DNA of 64,000 bases. It comes from CAVZVW01 sp963778845 (GTDB lineage Bacteria; Actinomycetota; Actinomycetes; Actinomycetales; Kineosporiaceae). This document shows positions 32,505 to 41,900 of the stretch, piece by piece. Both the position numbers and the translations under genes were made by a program. The DNA is taken from NCBI GenBank assembly GCA_963778845.1, contig CAVZVW010000001.1, forward strand, positions 310,001-374,000, written 5' to 3'. Numbering within the stretch: position 1 is the stretch's first letter; the number at the start of each line of letters is the position of its first letter. The notes beneath the pieces are model-generated. The model had not been told where the DNA came from and did no database searches. It saw nothing but the letters and a program-made list of their open reading frames with translations.

Positions 32505-33040
32505 GGCCACACGACGAGGCGACCGCCAACCTGCTGGGCGCCTTCTCCTCGGCTGTCACCGACCAGGCCCGACTGCGGGTGAGCGCGGCGTGCGGCCAGT
32601 CCGAGTCCGGTGCGGCCACGTTGACGGCGCTGCAGCAGTTCCTCGACCACCCGAGCCTGGACAGGATTCGCCAGGTGCTCGGACTGACGCCCTCGGGCGC
32701 GGTGCGCCTGGTGGACCGCCTGGCCGACGAGGGACTGGTCGCCCGCGGCCCGGGTGCCGACGGGCGCACTCGCTCGGTGAGGCTGACCGCGAAGGGACGT
32801 CGCGCCGCCGTCCGCGTCTCGTCGGCTCGCGCCGCCTACCTCGGCGAGCTGGTGACCACCCTCTCAGCCGCAGAGCGTCGGACGCTGCACGCCCTGCTGA
32901 GCACGATGATGTCGCGCGTCGTCGACGCCAAGGACGGCGGCGCGTGGATCTGCCGCCTCTGCGACCTTCAGGCCTGCGGGCGTGCCGAGGGGCGCTGCCC
33001 GACGGCCTCGGCGGCGGCAGCCAAGTACGCATCCGAGTAG
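32501..33040 (+). CDS. MarR-family transcriptional regulator with Cys-rich C-terminal tail
   Basis: GTG 32501 overlaps the DUF3224 stop. 179 residues. The winged helix is at ~35-105 (LTALQQFLDHPSLDRIRQVL, GLTPSGAVRLVDRLADEGLV, then the wing DGRTRSVRLTAKGR), followed by dimerisation helices. The C-terminus carries WICRLCDLQACGRAEGRCPT, four Cys within 17 residues, a recurrent extension in one actinobacterial MarR subgroup that could bind a metal or sense oxidants. Its likely targets are its own operon with DUF3224 and CMD, but no operator can be assigned with confidence. The fold call is firm; the ligand is unknown. Confidence 0.88.
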   Translation: MRPHDEATANLLGAFSSAVTDQARLRVSAACGQSESGAATLTALQQFLDHPSLDRIRQVLGLTPSGAVRLVDRLADEGLVARGPGADGRTRSVRLTAKGRRAAVRVSSARAAYLGELVTTLSAAERRTLHALLSTMMSRVVDAKDGGAWICRLCDLQACGRAEGRCPTASAAAAKYASE

Positions 33041-33061
33041 CCCGAGCAAGGATGAGTGACC

Positions 33062-33466
33062 ATGAACGAGAGTGAGCTCTACGAGCAGGGACTCGCCACC
33101 CGGCGGGCGGTACTCGGCAGCGAGTACGTCGACGGCAGCCTGGCCGCGGCCGACGACTTCATGATGGCGTTCCAACGCATCACGACGCAGTGGTGCTGGG
33201 GCTACGTGTGGAACCGCGACGGCCTCGACCACCGGACCCGCAGCCTCCTCAACCTCGCGATGCTGACCGCCCTCGGCAAACCCGCTGAGCTGCGCCTGCA
33301 CGTGAAGGGTGCGCTCACGAACGGCGTCTCGGTCGACGAGATCCGCGAGGTCCTCGTGCACGCAACCGCGTACTGCGGCATCCCGGCGGGCCTGGAGGCC
33401 TTCAAGGCCGCCCACGAGACGCTGGTCGCCGAGGGCGCGATCAGCGGCGAGCCCGCGACGTCCTGA
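33062..33466 (+). CDS. Carboxymuconolactone decarboxylase (CMD) family protein
   Basis: ATG 33062 is preferred over the GTG at 33056 because of AAGGA nine bases upstream. 134 residues. CMD/PcaC pattern: GLATRRAVLGSEYVDGSLAA, WCWGYVWNRDGLDHRTRSLL, NLAMLTALGKPAELRLHVKG, EIREVLVHATAYCGIPAGLE, AFKAAHETL. It fits 4-carboxymuconolactone decarboxylases better than the AhpD peroxidase type because no CxxC-H motif is present. True PcaC sits in protocatechuate clusters, and none is here, so the substrate is uncertain. It lies 21 bp after the MarR gene and is probably in the same operon. Confidence 0.87.
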   Translation: MNESELYEQGLATRRAVLGSEYVDGSLAAADDFMMAFQRITTQWCWGYVWNRDGLDHRTRSLLNLAMLTALGKPAELRLHVKGALTNGVSVDEIREVLVHATAYCGIPAGLEAFKAAHETLVAEGAISGEPATS

Positions 33467-33501
33467 ACGGCCCTCGCGGCGTTCTCGACACTGGGTGTCG
33501 G

Positions 33502-33545
33502 CGCTATTGATTATGAGTTGCAACAACGACTAGGTGGCAATAGCG
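33502..33545 (+). promoter_or_regulatory. Inverted repeats upstream of the nickel/cobalt transporter
   Basis: CGCTATTG (33502-33509) and CAATAGCG (33538-33545) are perfect 8-bp arms. Between them GTTGCAAC (33517-33524) is itself a palindrome, and TTGCAA (33518-33523) is followed by TGGCAA (33535-33540). The Fur-family nickel regulator Nur of Streptomyces recognises a TTGCAA-type repeat, so metal control of the transporter ~52 bp downstream is plausible. The 11-bp spacing differs from the reported 5 bp. Confidence 0.4.
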
Positions 33546-33596
33546 TCGCCGGGAGTGTCCCCGCGCGCGGTGGGGCGCCCTGCCTCGTGAGGTGTC

Positions 33597-34739
33597 ATGA
33601 CGTCCACCGTCCAGGCTCGCCCGGCGCCGTCCCGACTCACGCGGCTCCACCGGTCGCTGAGCACCCGGGAGTGGGTCGCCCTGGGCGGGATGGGCGCGTT
33701 CATCCTCACGCTGCACGTGGTGGGCTGGGGTGTGCTCGCGGGCGTGGTCGCCCCCCGGCACTACCAGGTCGGCGCCAACCAGGTCTTCGGCGTCGGGCTC
33801 GGCGTCACCGCGTACACGCTGGGGATGCGGCACGCCTTCGACGCCGACCACATCGCTGCGATCGACAACACCACCCGCAAGCTCATGGCGGAGGGGAAGC
33901 GGCCGCTCTCGGTCGGGTTCTGGTTCTCCCTGGGTCACTCCTCGGTCGTGTTCGGGCTGTGCATGCTGCTCGCCATGGGGGTCAAGGCTCTCGCCGGGCA
34001 GGTGGAGAACGACTCCTCGAGCCTCCAGCGGACCACCGGCCTGGTCGGCACCGCCGTGTCGGGGGTGTTCCTGTACATCATCGGGATCATCAACCTGGTG
34101 ATCCTCGTCGGCATCGTCAAGGTGTTCCGCCGCATGCGCCGGGGCGCCTTCGACGAGGAGGCGCTCGAGGCGCAGCTGAACAACCGCGGGTTCATGAACC
34201 GGCTGCTGTCCGGGGTCACCAGGGCCGTCACCAAGCCGTGGCAGATGTACCCGGTCGGGTTGCTCTTCGGGCTCGGCTTCGACACGGCGACGGAGGTCGG
34301 CCTGCTGATCCTGGCCGGCGGGGCGGCGTCCTTCTCCCTGCCCTGGTACGCGATCCTGACGCTGCCGATCCTCTTCGCGGCCGGGATGAGCCTGCTGGAC
34401 ACCATCGACGGGTGCTTCATGAACTTCGCGTACGGGTGGGCGTTCTCCAAGCCGGTGCGCAAGGTCTACTACAACATCACGATCACCGGTTTGTCGGTGG
34501 CCGTCGCGCTCATCATCGGCACCATCGAGCTGGTCTCGATCACCGCCGACCAGCTCGACATCACGACCGGGCCGCTGGCGGCCGTTGCCAGCCTGGATCT
34601 CAACCTCGTCGGCTACGCCATCGTCGCCATGTTCGTCCTCACCTGGGTGATCGCCTTGTCCGTCTGGCAGTTCGCCCACATCGAGGAGAAGTGGTCGGCG
34701 ACGGTTGCCCCGACTCGCATCCCGGTCGACGTCGACTGA
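33597..34739 (+). CDS. HoxN/HupN/NixA-type nickel/cobalt transporter (NiCoT)
   Basis: ATG 33597 follows GAGGT. 380 residues, about eight membrane spans. The NiCoT signature in helix II is present: LGMRHAFDADHIAAIDNTTR (metal-selective HxxxDH). Other family motifs are FWFSLGHSSVVF, GLLFGLGFDTATEVGLL and LFAAGMSLLDTIDGCFMNFA, then YGWAF. A charged cytoplasmic loop (RMRRGAFDEEALEAQLNNRG) separates the two halves. It imports Ni2+ and/or Co2+ for enzymes such as urease or for cobalamin; urea from allantoicase would need urease, but no urease genes are visible. Regulation may act through the inverted repeats upstream. Confidence 0.93.
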   Translation: MTSTVQARPAPSRLTRLHRSLSTREWVALGGMGAFILTLHVVGWGVLAGVVAPRHYQVGANQVFGVGLGVTAYTLGMRHAFDADHIAAIDNTTRKLMAEGKRPLSVGFWFSLGHSSVVFGLCMLLAMGVKALAGQVENDSSSLQRTTGLVGTAVSGVFLYIIGIINLVILVGIVKVFRRMRRGAFDEEALEAQLNNRGFMNRLLSGVTRAVTKPWQMYPVGLLFGLGFDTATEVGLLILAGGAASFSLPWYAILTLPILFAAGMSLLDTIDGCFMNFAYGWAFSKPVRKVYYNITITGLSVAVALIIGTIELVSITADQLDITTGPLAAVASLDLNLVGYAIVAMFVLTWVIALSVWQFAHIEEKWSATVAPTRIPVDVD

Positions 34740-34809
34740 CCCGACCGCAGGCCTCGCGCGCGAGGCGACTCGCCCCGGCTCTGCGTCCTGTCCGCGGCCC
34801 GCCATCGTT

Positions 34810-36984
34810 ATGAAGTCGTTGTGCGGTAAGGGTTCTCGGGGTGTGTGCGAGGGTGCGGGCCTGTCGGTGGCGGCGGGTAGGTTCGTGGTCGTGGAGCAGC
34901 ACCTGACCCCGCCCGGGGACCCCGACGCCGTCGAGCCCGACGCCGGCGCGGGGCCCGAGGCGGGCGTGTGCGGGGTGGCCCACCTGCCTGCCGGGGAGGC
35001 GGGGGACGCCGCGGGGCCGGTGGCCGCCGACAGCCCCGGTGCCGCTGCTGTCGGCGAGGGAGCCAACGACCGGACCGACGACGACCCGACCGAGGGCCCG
35101 GCCGGTCACGGTGGTGGCGACCAGACCGACGTCCAGACCGACGACCAGTCCGACGACCAGTCCGGCGACCAGACCGACGTCCAGTCCGACGTCCAGTCCG
35201 ACGACCAGTCCGACGACCAGGCGGCCGACGCCCCGGCCGAGGGTGGCGACCCGACGGGGGTGGTGGCGGCGTTGGCGTACCTGCGGCTGGGGGCGGCACT
35301 GCTGGCCAACACCCGGGTGTGGGGGCTCGGTGATGCGCAGCTGCGGGAGTCGGTGGCCGCGGCCGCGCTGAGCCTGCGCCGGGCGCAGGCCGGCTGGCTG
35401 GGCCTGCTCGCCGAGCTGGACGAACGCCCCGGCGCGGTGCCGGGTGCGGCGCCTGGCCGCGGCGCGGCGACGTTCCTGGTCCACCGCCTGCACGAACACC
35501 CCACCCGCGCCGGCGCCGACGTCGCCGCCGCCCACGCGATCAGCGCCCACGGGCCGCTGCCCCGCCTGGGCGCGGCCCTGGCCGCCGGGCAGGTCAGCCC
35601 CGACCACCTCGACGTCGCGGTACGCACCCTGCGCCGGGTCCCGGCCCACCTCCTCACCCACCACACCCCCGACACCAACCCCCCCGACGACACCGACCCC
35701 CCCGACGACACCGACACCACCGACGGCACCCAGGCCGACGACACCGACACCGCCGACGGCACCCAGGCCGAGGCGACCGACACCGCCGACGGCACCCGGG
35801 CCGGGGCCGACCCCGACACCGCCGACCGCGACACCGGGGACGGCGAGAGTGCGGGTGGGCCGGGTCCGCGGATGGTCAGCGGGGCGGTGCGCCTGGACCG
35901 CTTCCTCACCGACGCCGCCCGCACCACCAGCCCCCAGGGCCTGGCCCGGCTGGCCGCGCAGGTCCTGGCCGTGCTCGACCCCGACGCCACCGACCGCTTC
36001 GACCGCGACGCCCTGACCCGCCGGCAGGTCCGGGTCGGGCTCGACTCCACCGGGATGACCGTCGGGTCCTTCCAGCTCGACCCCGCCGGTGGTGCGGTGC
36101 TACGCACCGCCCTGGACCGCTACGCCGCCCCCCACCCCGCCGGCACCGCCACCGACCCCCACGGCCAGCAGGTCCTCCTGCGCGACGAACGCAGCCCCGC
36201 CCAACGCCGCGCCGACGCCCTGGTCGCCATCGCCCAGGCCGCCTTGACCCGCACCAGCCAGACCGGCCCACCCCCGGCCTCGGTGACCATCGTGGCCACC
36301 CTCGACCAAGCCAGAGCCGCCATCACCGCCGACACCCGCACACCCACCCCCCGCACCCCCCGCACCCCCCGCACACCCCGGCCAGACCCGACCACGCCCA
36401 CCGACCCGACCACGCCCACCGACCCGACCACTCCAGCAGACCAGACCGGGCCCACCGACCCGACCACGCCCACCGACCAGACCGGGCCCGGGCTGGCGGT
36501 CACCGAGACCGGCCCGATCCCGGCCAACACCCTGGCCCGGCTGCTCTGCCACGCCCTGATCACCGCCATCACCACCGGCCCCGGCGGGCAACCCCTCCAC
36601 CTCGGCCGCACCGTACGCACCGCCAGCACCGCCCAACGCCGCGCCCTGATCGCCCGCGACCACGGCTGCGCCATCCCCGGCTGCCACGCCCCACCCACCG
36701 CCTGCGAAGCCCACCACGTCACCTGGTGGCGACACGCCGGAACCACCGACATCGACAACCTCGCCCTGATCTGCGCACGCCACCACACCGCCATCCACGC
36801 CGGCCTGTGGACCCTCACCATGCGCGACGGCCTACCCTGGGCCACCCCACCCACCTGGGTCGACCCCCACCAACAACCCCTCCGCAACACCACCCACACC
36901 ACCGCCACCCACGCCCGCACCCTCAGCGAACAACTCCGCCTCCCCCTACCCCACTACCCCCTACCCCACGACCCCGCCGCCTAG
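34810..36984 (+). CDS. DUF222/13E12-family HNH endonuclease with low-complexity linkers
   Basis: ATG 34810 is used; a GTG around 34887 is a fair alternative. About 724 residues. Region ~60-140 is Asp/Gln/Ser repeat (DQSDDQ, DVQSD). A DUF222 helical domain follows (LRLGAALLANTRVWGLGDAQ, AAALSLRRAQAGWLGLLAEL) and is interrupted by a Thr/Asp tract (DDTDPPDDTDTTDGTQ). A second conserved block (LAAQVLAVLDPDATDRFDRD) is followed by a Pro/Thr tract (TPTDPTTPTD). The C-terminal HNH nuclease is RDHGCAIPGCHAPPTACEAH, HVTWWRHAGTTDIDNLALIC, ARHHTAIHAG (zinc Cys and HH/N/H residues). This family is multicopy in actinomycetes and sometimes linked to mobile elements; its function is unproven. Confidence 0.88.
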   Translation: MKSLCGKGSRGVCEGAGLSVAAGRFVVVEQHLTPPGDPDAVEPDAGAGPEAGVCGVAHLPAGEAGDAAGPVAADSPGAAAVGEGANDRTDDDPTEGPAGHGGGDQTDVQTDDQSDDQSGDQTDVQSDVQSDDQSDDQAADAPAEGGDPTGVVAALAYLRLGAALLANTRVWGLGDAQLRESVAAAALSLRRAQAGWLGLLAELDERPGAVPGAAPGRGAATFLVHRLHEHPTRAGADVAAAHAISAHGPLPRLGAALAAGQVSPDHLDVAVRTLRRVPAHLLTHHTPDTNPPDDTDPPDDTDTTDGTQADDTDTADGTQAEATDTADGTRAGADPDTADRDTGDGESAGGPGPRMVSGAVRLDRFLTDAARTTSPQGLARLAAQVLAVLDPDATDRFDRDALTRRQVRVGLDSTGMTVGSFQLDPAGGAVLRTALDRYAAPHPAGTATDPHGQQVLLRDERSPAQRRADALVAIAQAALTRTSQTGPPPASVTIVATLDQARAAITADTRTPTPRTPRTPRTPRPDPTTPTDPTTPTDPTTPADQTGPTDPTTPTDQTGPGLAVTETGPIPANTLARLLCHALITAITTGPGGQPLHLGRTVRTASTAQRRALIARDHGCAIPGCHAPPTACEAHHVTWWRHAGTTDIDNLALICARHHTAIHAGLWTLTMRDGLPWATPPTWVDPHQQPLRNTTHTTATHARTLSEQLRLPLPHYPLPHDPAA

Positions 36985-37397
36985 GTCGGGTCGCCGCCCC
37001 GGTTCCTCCCCCGGGGTTGGCCGGGCCACGTACCGCAGGCGTACCTGCGGCCCGCGCAACGCAGGTGCGCGGGAACACAGAGGCTAGAGCGGTGGTCGGG
37101 TGACGGGTCAGACCTGGTTCGATGAGGAGGTCGAGAATGCGCGAGAGTCCGTCGCGGTCCGCCTGCCTATGGCCGTACCAGATCTGGAGAGTGGCCAGGA
37201 CTGGCTCGCAAGGCCGGTCATCACCCGATCTCCCTCACCGCTCTCGCCATTGGCGGCTTGGCTCAGGGCCGCCCTGGACCAGGGACGCTCTTCGCGGGGA
37301 GCTTTCGCCACGGGTCAGCCTTCGCCCTGGGCAGCCTCTCACCAGGGCCCTTCCCCGCGGGGCAGCCCTCAGGGCCGCTCTCCTACGGGCCGCCCTC
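36985..37397. other. Non-coding stretch after the HNH gene
   Basis: No gene with credible coding character is seen on either strand between the HNH stop and the terminator. The stretch holds CCGCAGG and CCTGCGG (37031-37037 and 37042-37048), a likely terminator stem for the HNH gene, followed by further short GC stems. From ~37270 it is rich in repeated GGGC/GCCC words typical of degenerate or terminator-rich actinomycete spacers. Confidence 0.4.
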
Positions 37398-37427
37398 GGG
37401 GCCGCCCCTCCCCCTCGGGGCGGCCCC
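37398..37427. terminator. Hairpin beyond the FAD oxidase stop
   Basis: GGGGCCGCCCC (37398-37408) and GGGGCGGCCCC (37417-37427) are perfect 11-bp arms with an 8-base C-rich loop. The stem lies 12 bases past the stop of the minus-strand FAD oxidase and also faces the HNH gene, so it can act in both directions. Confidence 0.6.
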
Positions 37428-37438
37428 ATCGGCAGCGG

Positions 37439-38909
37439 TCATCCGGCCGGGCGGATGTTCTGGTTGATGTGGAAGACGTTCTCCGGGTCGTACCGCCGCT
37501 TGACCGCGGCCAGCCGCGCGTAGTTGTCGCGGTAGGACGCCTTGACCCTGTCCTGGCCCTCGTCCATCAGGAAGTTGACGTACGCGCCACCTGCCGAGGT
37601 GGGGTGCAGTGCCTCCCAGTAGTCGCGGGCCCATGCAGAGATGCTCTCGGCGTTGGCGGGGTCGGGGTCGACGCCGACGATGACCCCGGCCCAGCCGCCG
37701 TCCCGGTAGGCGAAGGCGGTCGCGTCCGCCGGTACGCGACTGGCGGCGCCGTCGATGGGGTAGAGGTGCATCGTCGAGTGGCCGCTCGGCAGCCGTTGTC
37801 CGTAAGAGACGTGGACGTCGATCGCGGCCTCGGTGATCTCGTTGAAGAAGTCGGCGCGCCAGTACCACTGCAGTCCCGCCGGGTACAGCCCGTCGAAGGC
37901 GCTCTGCAACGCGGTGAAGGGCATGGCCTGCAACCCCACCACCAGCGGTGAGCCGAACGTCTTGACCGGCTCGAGCACCGCGTCGGCTCGATCGTGGGCT
38001 CCGGTGTAGCACCAGACGATGCCGCAGGCCTTGCGGCCCCACAGCTCCTGCGGGAAGGGCGGCGCGGGCGGGATCGTGAGCACGGCAATCCAGCCGCTCA
38101 GCTCCTCGGGCAGCGATGGCAAGAGCTCCCGGTACCAGCGCATGACAGCCGGGGTGTCGGCGATGTCATAGAGCACCGGCCCGCCGATGATCGTGCCGGC
38201 CTCGCCGATGTCGTGACAGCGGAAGGTGAAGGACGTGACGACGCCGAAGTTGCCGCCCCCACCGCGCAGGGCCCAGAACAGGTCGCTGTGCGAGCTCTCG
38301 CTGGCGCTGACGAGGGTGCCGTCGGCCAGCACGACGTCGGCGGCCAGAAGGCTGTCGATGGTGAGCCCGAAGCGTCGGGTGAGGTAGCCGATGCCGCCGC
38401 CGAGGGTCAGGCCGCCCACCCCGGTCGAGGCGAGGAAGCCGCACGGGGTGGCCATGCCGAACGGGACGGTCGCATGGTCGACGTCCTGCCAGGTGCACCC
38501 GCCGTCCACCCGCACGGTGTGATCCGCGACGCTGACCGTGGTGCTGCGCATCAGCGACAGGTCGATGACAAGGGCGTCGTCCCACACCCCGAGGCCGCCG
38601 GCGTTGTGCCCGCCGCCCGCGCACCGCGATGTCGATGCCGTGCTGTCGGGCGAACCGCACGCAGGCGACGACGTCGGCGGAGTCACGGCAGCGGACGACG
38701 GCGGCGGGGTATTTGTCGATCATGGCGTTGTACACGGCCCGAGCCTTGTCGTAACCCAGGTCGCCAGGTCTCACCAGCTCGCCGCGCAGGGCGGCGGCAA
38801 GCGCCTCGTAGGCGGTGTCGGAGACGGTGGGGGCGGATCGGGTGGCAGACGTGCCGGACGTTGCAGTGGGTGGGTTGGTGACGGTGGACGTGGTGGGCGT
38901 GGCGGTCAT
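37439..38909 (-). pseudogene. BBE-like FAD-linked oxidase, frame interrupted once
   Basis: ATG 38909 starts a Thr-rich leader, then YEALAAALRGELVRPGDLGY, DKARAVYNAMIDKYPAAVVR, VVACVRFARQHGIDIAVRG. The continuation GGGHNAGGLGVWDDALVIDL is in the next frame; one extra G near 38625 explains the shift. The His in GGHNAGG is the usual covalent-FAD ligand in berberine-bridge-type oxidases. FAD_binding_4 motifs follow (GGCTWQDVDHATVPFGMATP, GVGGLTLGGGIGYLTRRFG), and the BBE motif YDPENVFHINQNIRP ends the protein. No second covalent Cys is obvious. Repaired length ~490. It lies 90 bp after the BTAD-AAA regulator on the same strand. The substrate (sugar, alkaloid-like or polyketide) is unknown. Confidence 0.82.
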
Positions 38910-38999
38910 GAGGGTCCCCTCGGGTGGTCGAGATGGCCGGTTCGCCGCCGACGCTAGGACCCGCACCGTTCGCGGATCGTTCGCGCTCGGGCGCTCGCA

Positions 39000-41900
39000 T
39001 CAGTCCTTGTGGAGAACGGCGACCGACGCGGGCTCCTCCGCCAGGGCGAGATCGCGCTCACAGCGCCGGAGCAGGCCGCCGCTACCGTGGGCCGCCGCCA
39101 GCGCCGCCGCCTCCTTCAGGCGCAGGGCCGCCGCCTCGGGTGGGTCCCAAGCGGCGCGCTTGCGCATCACCTCGGGCAGCCACCAGAGGTCGTCCCTTGC
39201 CTGCGCGGCGACGATCGCGGCGTCCAGGCTCGCACGGGCCGCGTCGGGTCGGCCGCTCCGCAGCGAGATGTCGGCCAGCAGGCAGAGCCAGTACGGCATC
39301 CGGGCGAAGGCGCCTTCCGCCTTGAGGTTGGCGATGCCACGCCGAGCCAGATCCTCGTCGGAGCCCTCGGAGCCCTCGGAGCCGTCGGAGCCGGCCCACG
39401 CGCGAAGGATCAGCGCCCACTCCCGGTAGTAGGCGAAGCCGTAGCGCTGGCACAAGGCGTGCAGCTCGTCAACGGTCCGGCTCATCTCCGCGACGTCGCC
39501 GAGCATCTGGAGGGTGATGCAGCCGTACGCCAGCGCCACCGCCAGGCTGTAGGGATGGTCGATCTCCCGCGCGAGTGCGATGGCCCGCCGGCAGGCGGCG
39601 AGGGCCTGCTCGTCGTGACCGAGCATCCAGTGCGCGTGCGCCGCAAAGGCGGTGCCGTGCACGTCGGGTCGAGTGCCGATGCTGAGGGACACCGCCCCGC
39701 TGGACAGGCCGGCTGCCAGCTCCAGGTGGCGCAACCCCTCCTCCGGCATCCCGAGGCTGACCGCCGAGCCGCCGACGGCGAAGTGTGCCGGGCCGCTGAA
39801 GTCGGACTGGGGGTCGATGAGGCCGAGGGCGTCTCGGGCGGTCCGGTAGCTGTCAGCCGTGCGTCCCTGGACGAACCGGGACGCCCACAACGCGGCCATC
39901 GCCGACAGTGTCGAGTCCTTGCGGCGCAGTGCGGTCGCCAGGGTGATCGACCGCTCCAGCGCGTGCTGCAGCCGCAGGGAGGCATAGCCGTACCGGGCGT
40001 TGAGCGGGGCCGCCATGGCCTCGAGGACGGCGAGCTCATGCCGGTCCCGCTCCCGTCCGGCCGGCAGGCCGCGGACGACGGCCAGCGCCTCTTCGTGCAG
40101 CCGGATCGCATCGGCATGGGCGAACAGCCCCGCAGCGACGTCGGCCGCTCGACGGTAGTAGGCCAGTGCGCGGGCAGGTCGGCCGCCACGGGCGTACTGC
40201 CCGGCCAGCTGGGCCGCGACGGCGTCGGTGTCCTCGGCGTGTATCAGCTCCAGGCCCTGAGCGATCCGCCGGTGCAGCAGCCACCGCCGAGGCGGGCTGA
40301 GCAGGGCGTAGGCGGCATCCCGAAGGAGGTCGTGGGAGAAGTCGTAGCCGTCCCCCAGCTCGTGCACGATCCGGCGCCGCCACAGCTCGTCCACCGCCGC
40401 CACCACGACGTCAGCCTCGAGGTCGCTCGCCTCGGTGAGCAGGTCCAGGGTGAAGTTCGTGCCCACCGCCGCAGCCAGGCCCGCCACGTCCCTCGCGGCG
40501 GCGCCCGCCTGTTCGAGCCGCTTGCGCAGCACCTGACTGACGTCGCCCAGTGGCTGCTGCGTGCGCTGCAGGTCGACACTGCCGCGCAGCGCCTCGATGA
40601 CGTACAAGGGGAAGCCGGCCGTGGCCACCTGCAGCAGGTCGGCGTCCGCCGCGGCCAGGGGCCGACCCGAGACGGCCCCGGCCAGGCGTGCGGTGTCGGT
40701 GACCTCCAGCGGGCTGAGCGGCAGCTCGGTGAGCGTACCGGTGGCCCGCATGACACCGACCCACTCCGCCAGCGCACGGTCGTGCTCGGAGTGGTCGTCG
40801 CGCAGGGTGGCAGCGACCATGACTTGCGCCTGGGGCACCAGGCCAAGGGCGAACGGAAGGAACTCGAGGGTCTCCTGGTCGCACCACTGCAGGTTGTCCA
40901 GGACCAGCAGCAGGGGGCGTCCTACGCAGAGCAGTGCCCGCGCGAGCCCCTCGAAGAAGCGGTGCCGTTGCCACGCGTCGACCAGCGCCCGGGAGCTTGC
41001 CCGGCTGCCGAGCCGGCCGGCCGGGGGCACCAGCCTGGCTACCTCGGCCCGCCACGGCTGGTCCAGACCGGCCGTGGCAGCCTGCAGGACCGGGTTCCGC
41101 AGCCAGTCCGCCACCGGCGCAAGTGCGAGCCGGCCGGCGGCCCCGAAGCACTGTGAGCCGGCGACCAGGGCGCCCTCCAGCCGGGCCAGCTCGGCGATCT
41201 CGGCCACGAGGCGCGTCTTTCCGACCCCTGCCGCGCCACGGACCACGGCGAGTGAGGGCCTGCCTGCCGCGGCGCCCCGCCACAGGTCTGCCAGCTCCGC
41301 GAGCTCACGGTCCCGGCCGATCAGCTGCGCGGTGGCCGGCCCCGAGCGGGCCACGAGCTCCGATCGGGCAGGCGGCACCCGGGTGGACGCCGAGGGGGTG
41401 TCCGTCGGCTCTGATGCCATCAGGCGCCTGAAGACCTCCTGAGTAGCCGGCGCCGGGACCACGCCGAGCTCTCGCTCCAGGACCGAGGCGCAGTGGTGGT
41501 AGGAGCTGACCGCGCCCGAGCGGTCGCCCAGCTCGGCCTGCAGCCGCATGAGGGTGCAGTAGCCGACCTCCTCGAGCGGCTGCAGCTGAACCCGGCGTCG
41601 GGCGGCCTCCACAGCCGCGTTCAGGTCGCCGCTCCGGGTCAGGGTCGAGCAGAGAAGGTCACACAGGTCCGCGCACTGCCGCTGGAGCTCCGCCCTGGCT
41701 TCCAGGAGCCAGTCGTCGTAGACCCCTGGCAGGAAGTCCCCCCGGTACTGCGCGACGGCGTTGGTCGCATGCGCCAGGACGGCGTCGTCATCGCCGCGGG
41801 CTGCGGCGGCCAGGGCCTGTGCGCGCTGCGTGCCGAAGACGCGGACGTCGACCCGACAGGTGTCGACGTCGCGCCAACCCAGCTCCCTCGGACCGACGAC

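Noticed and set aside
33504..35066. 520-codon minus-strand frame over the NiCoT transporter and HNH gene
   Set aside because: Very polar low-complexity product, antisense to a transporter with an intact signature motif.
35110..35225. Direct repeats resembling a CRISPR or VNTR array
   Set aside because: The units are in frame inside the HNH gene, lack unique spacers and encode the Asp-Gln-Ser tract.
37100..37140. Second GGTTCGA-like word in the spacer after the HNH gene
   Set aside because: No cloverleaf can be folded from the flanking sequence.
37100..37951. 283-codon plus-strand frame after the HNH gene
   Set aside because: It crosses a terminator hairpin and runs antisense into the FAD oxidase. 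The Ser/Pro/Gly-rich product has no domain.
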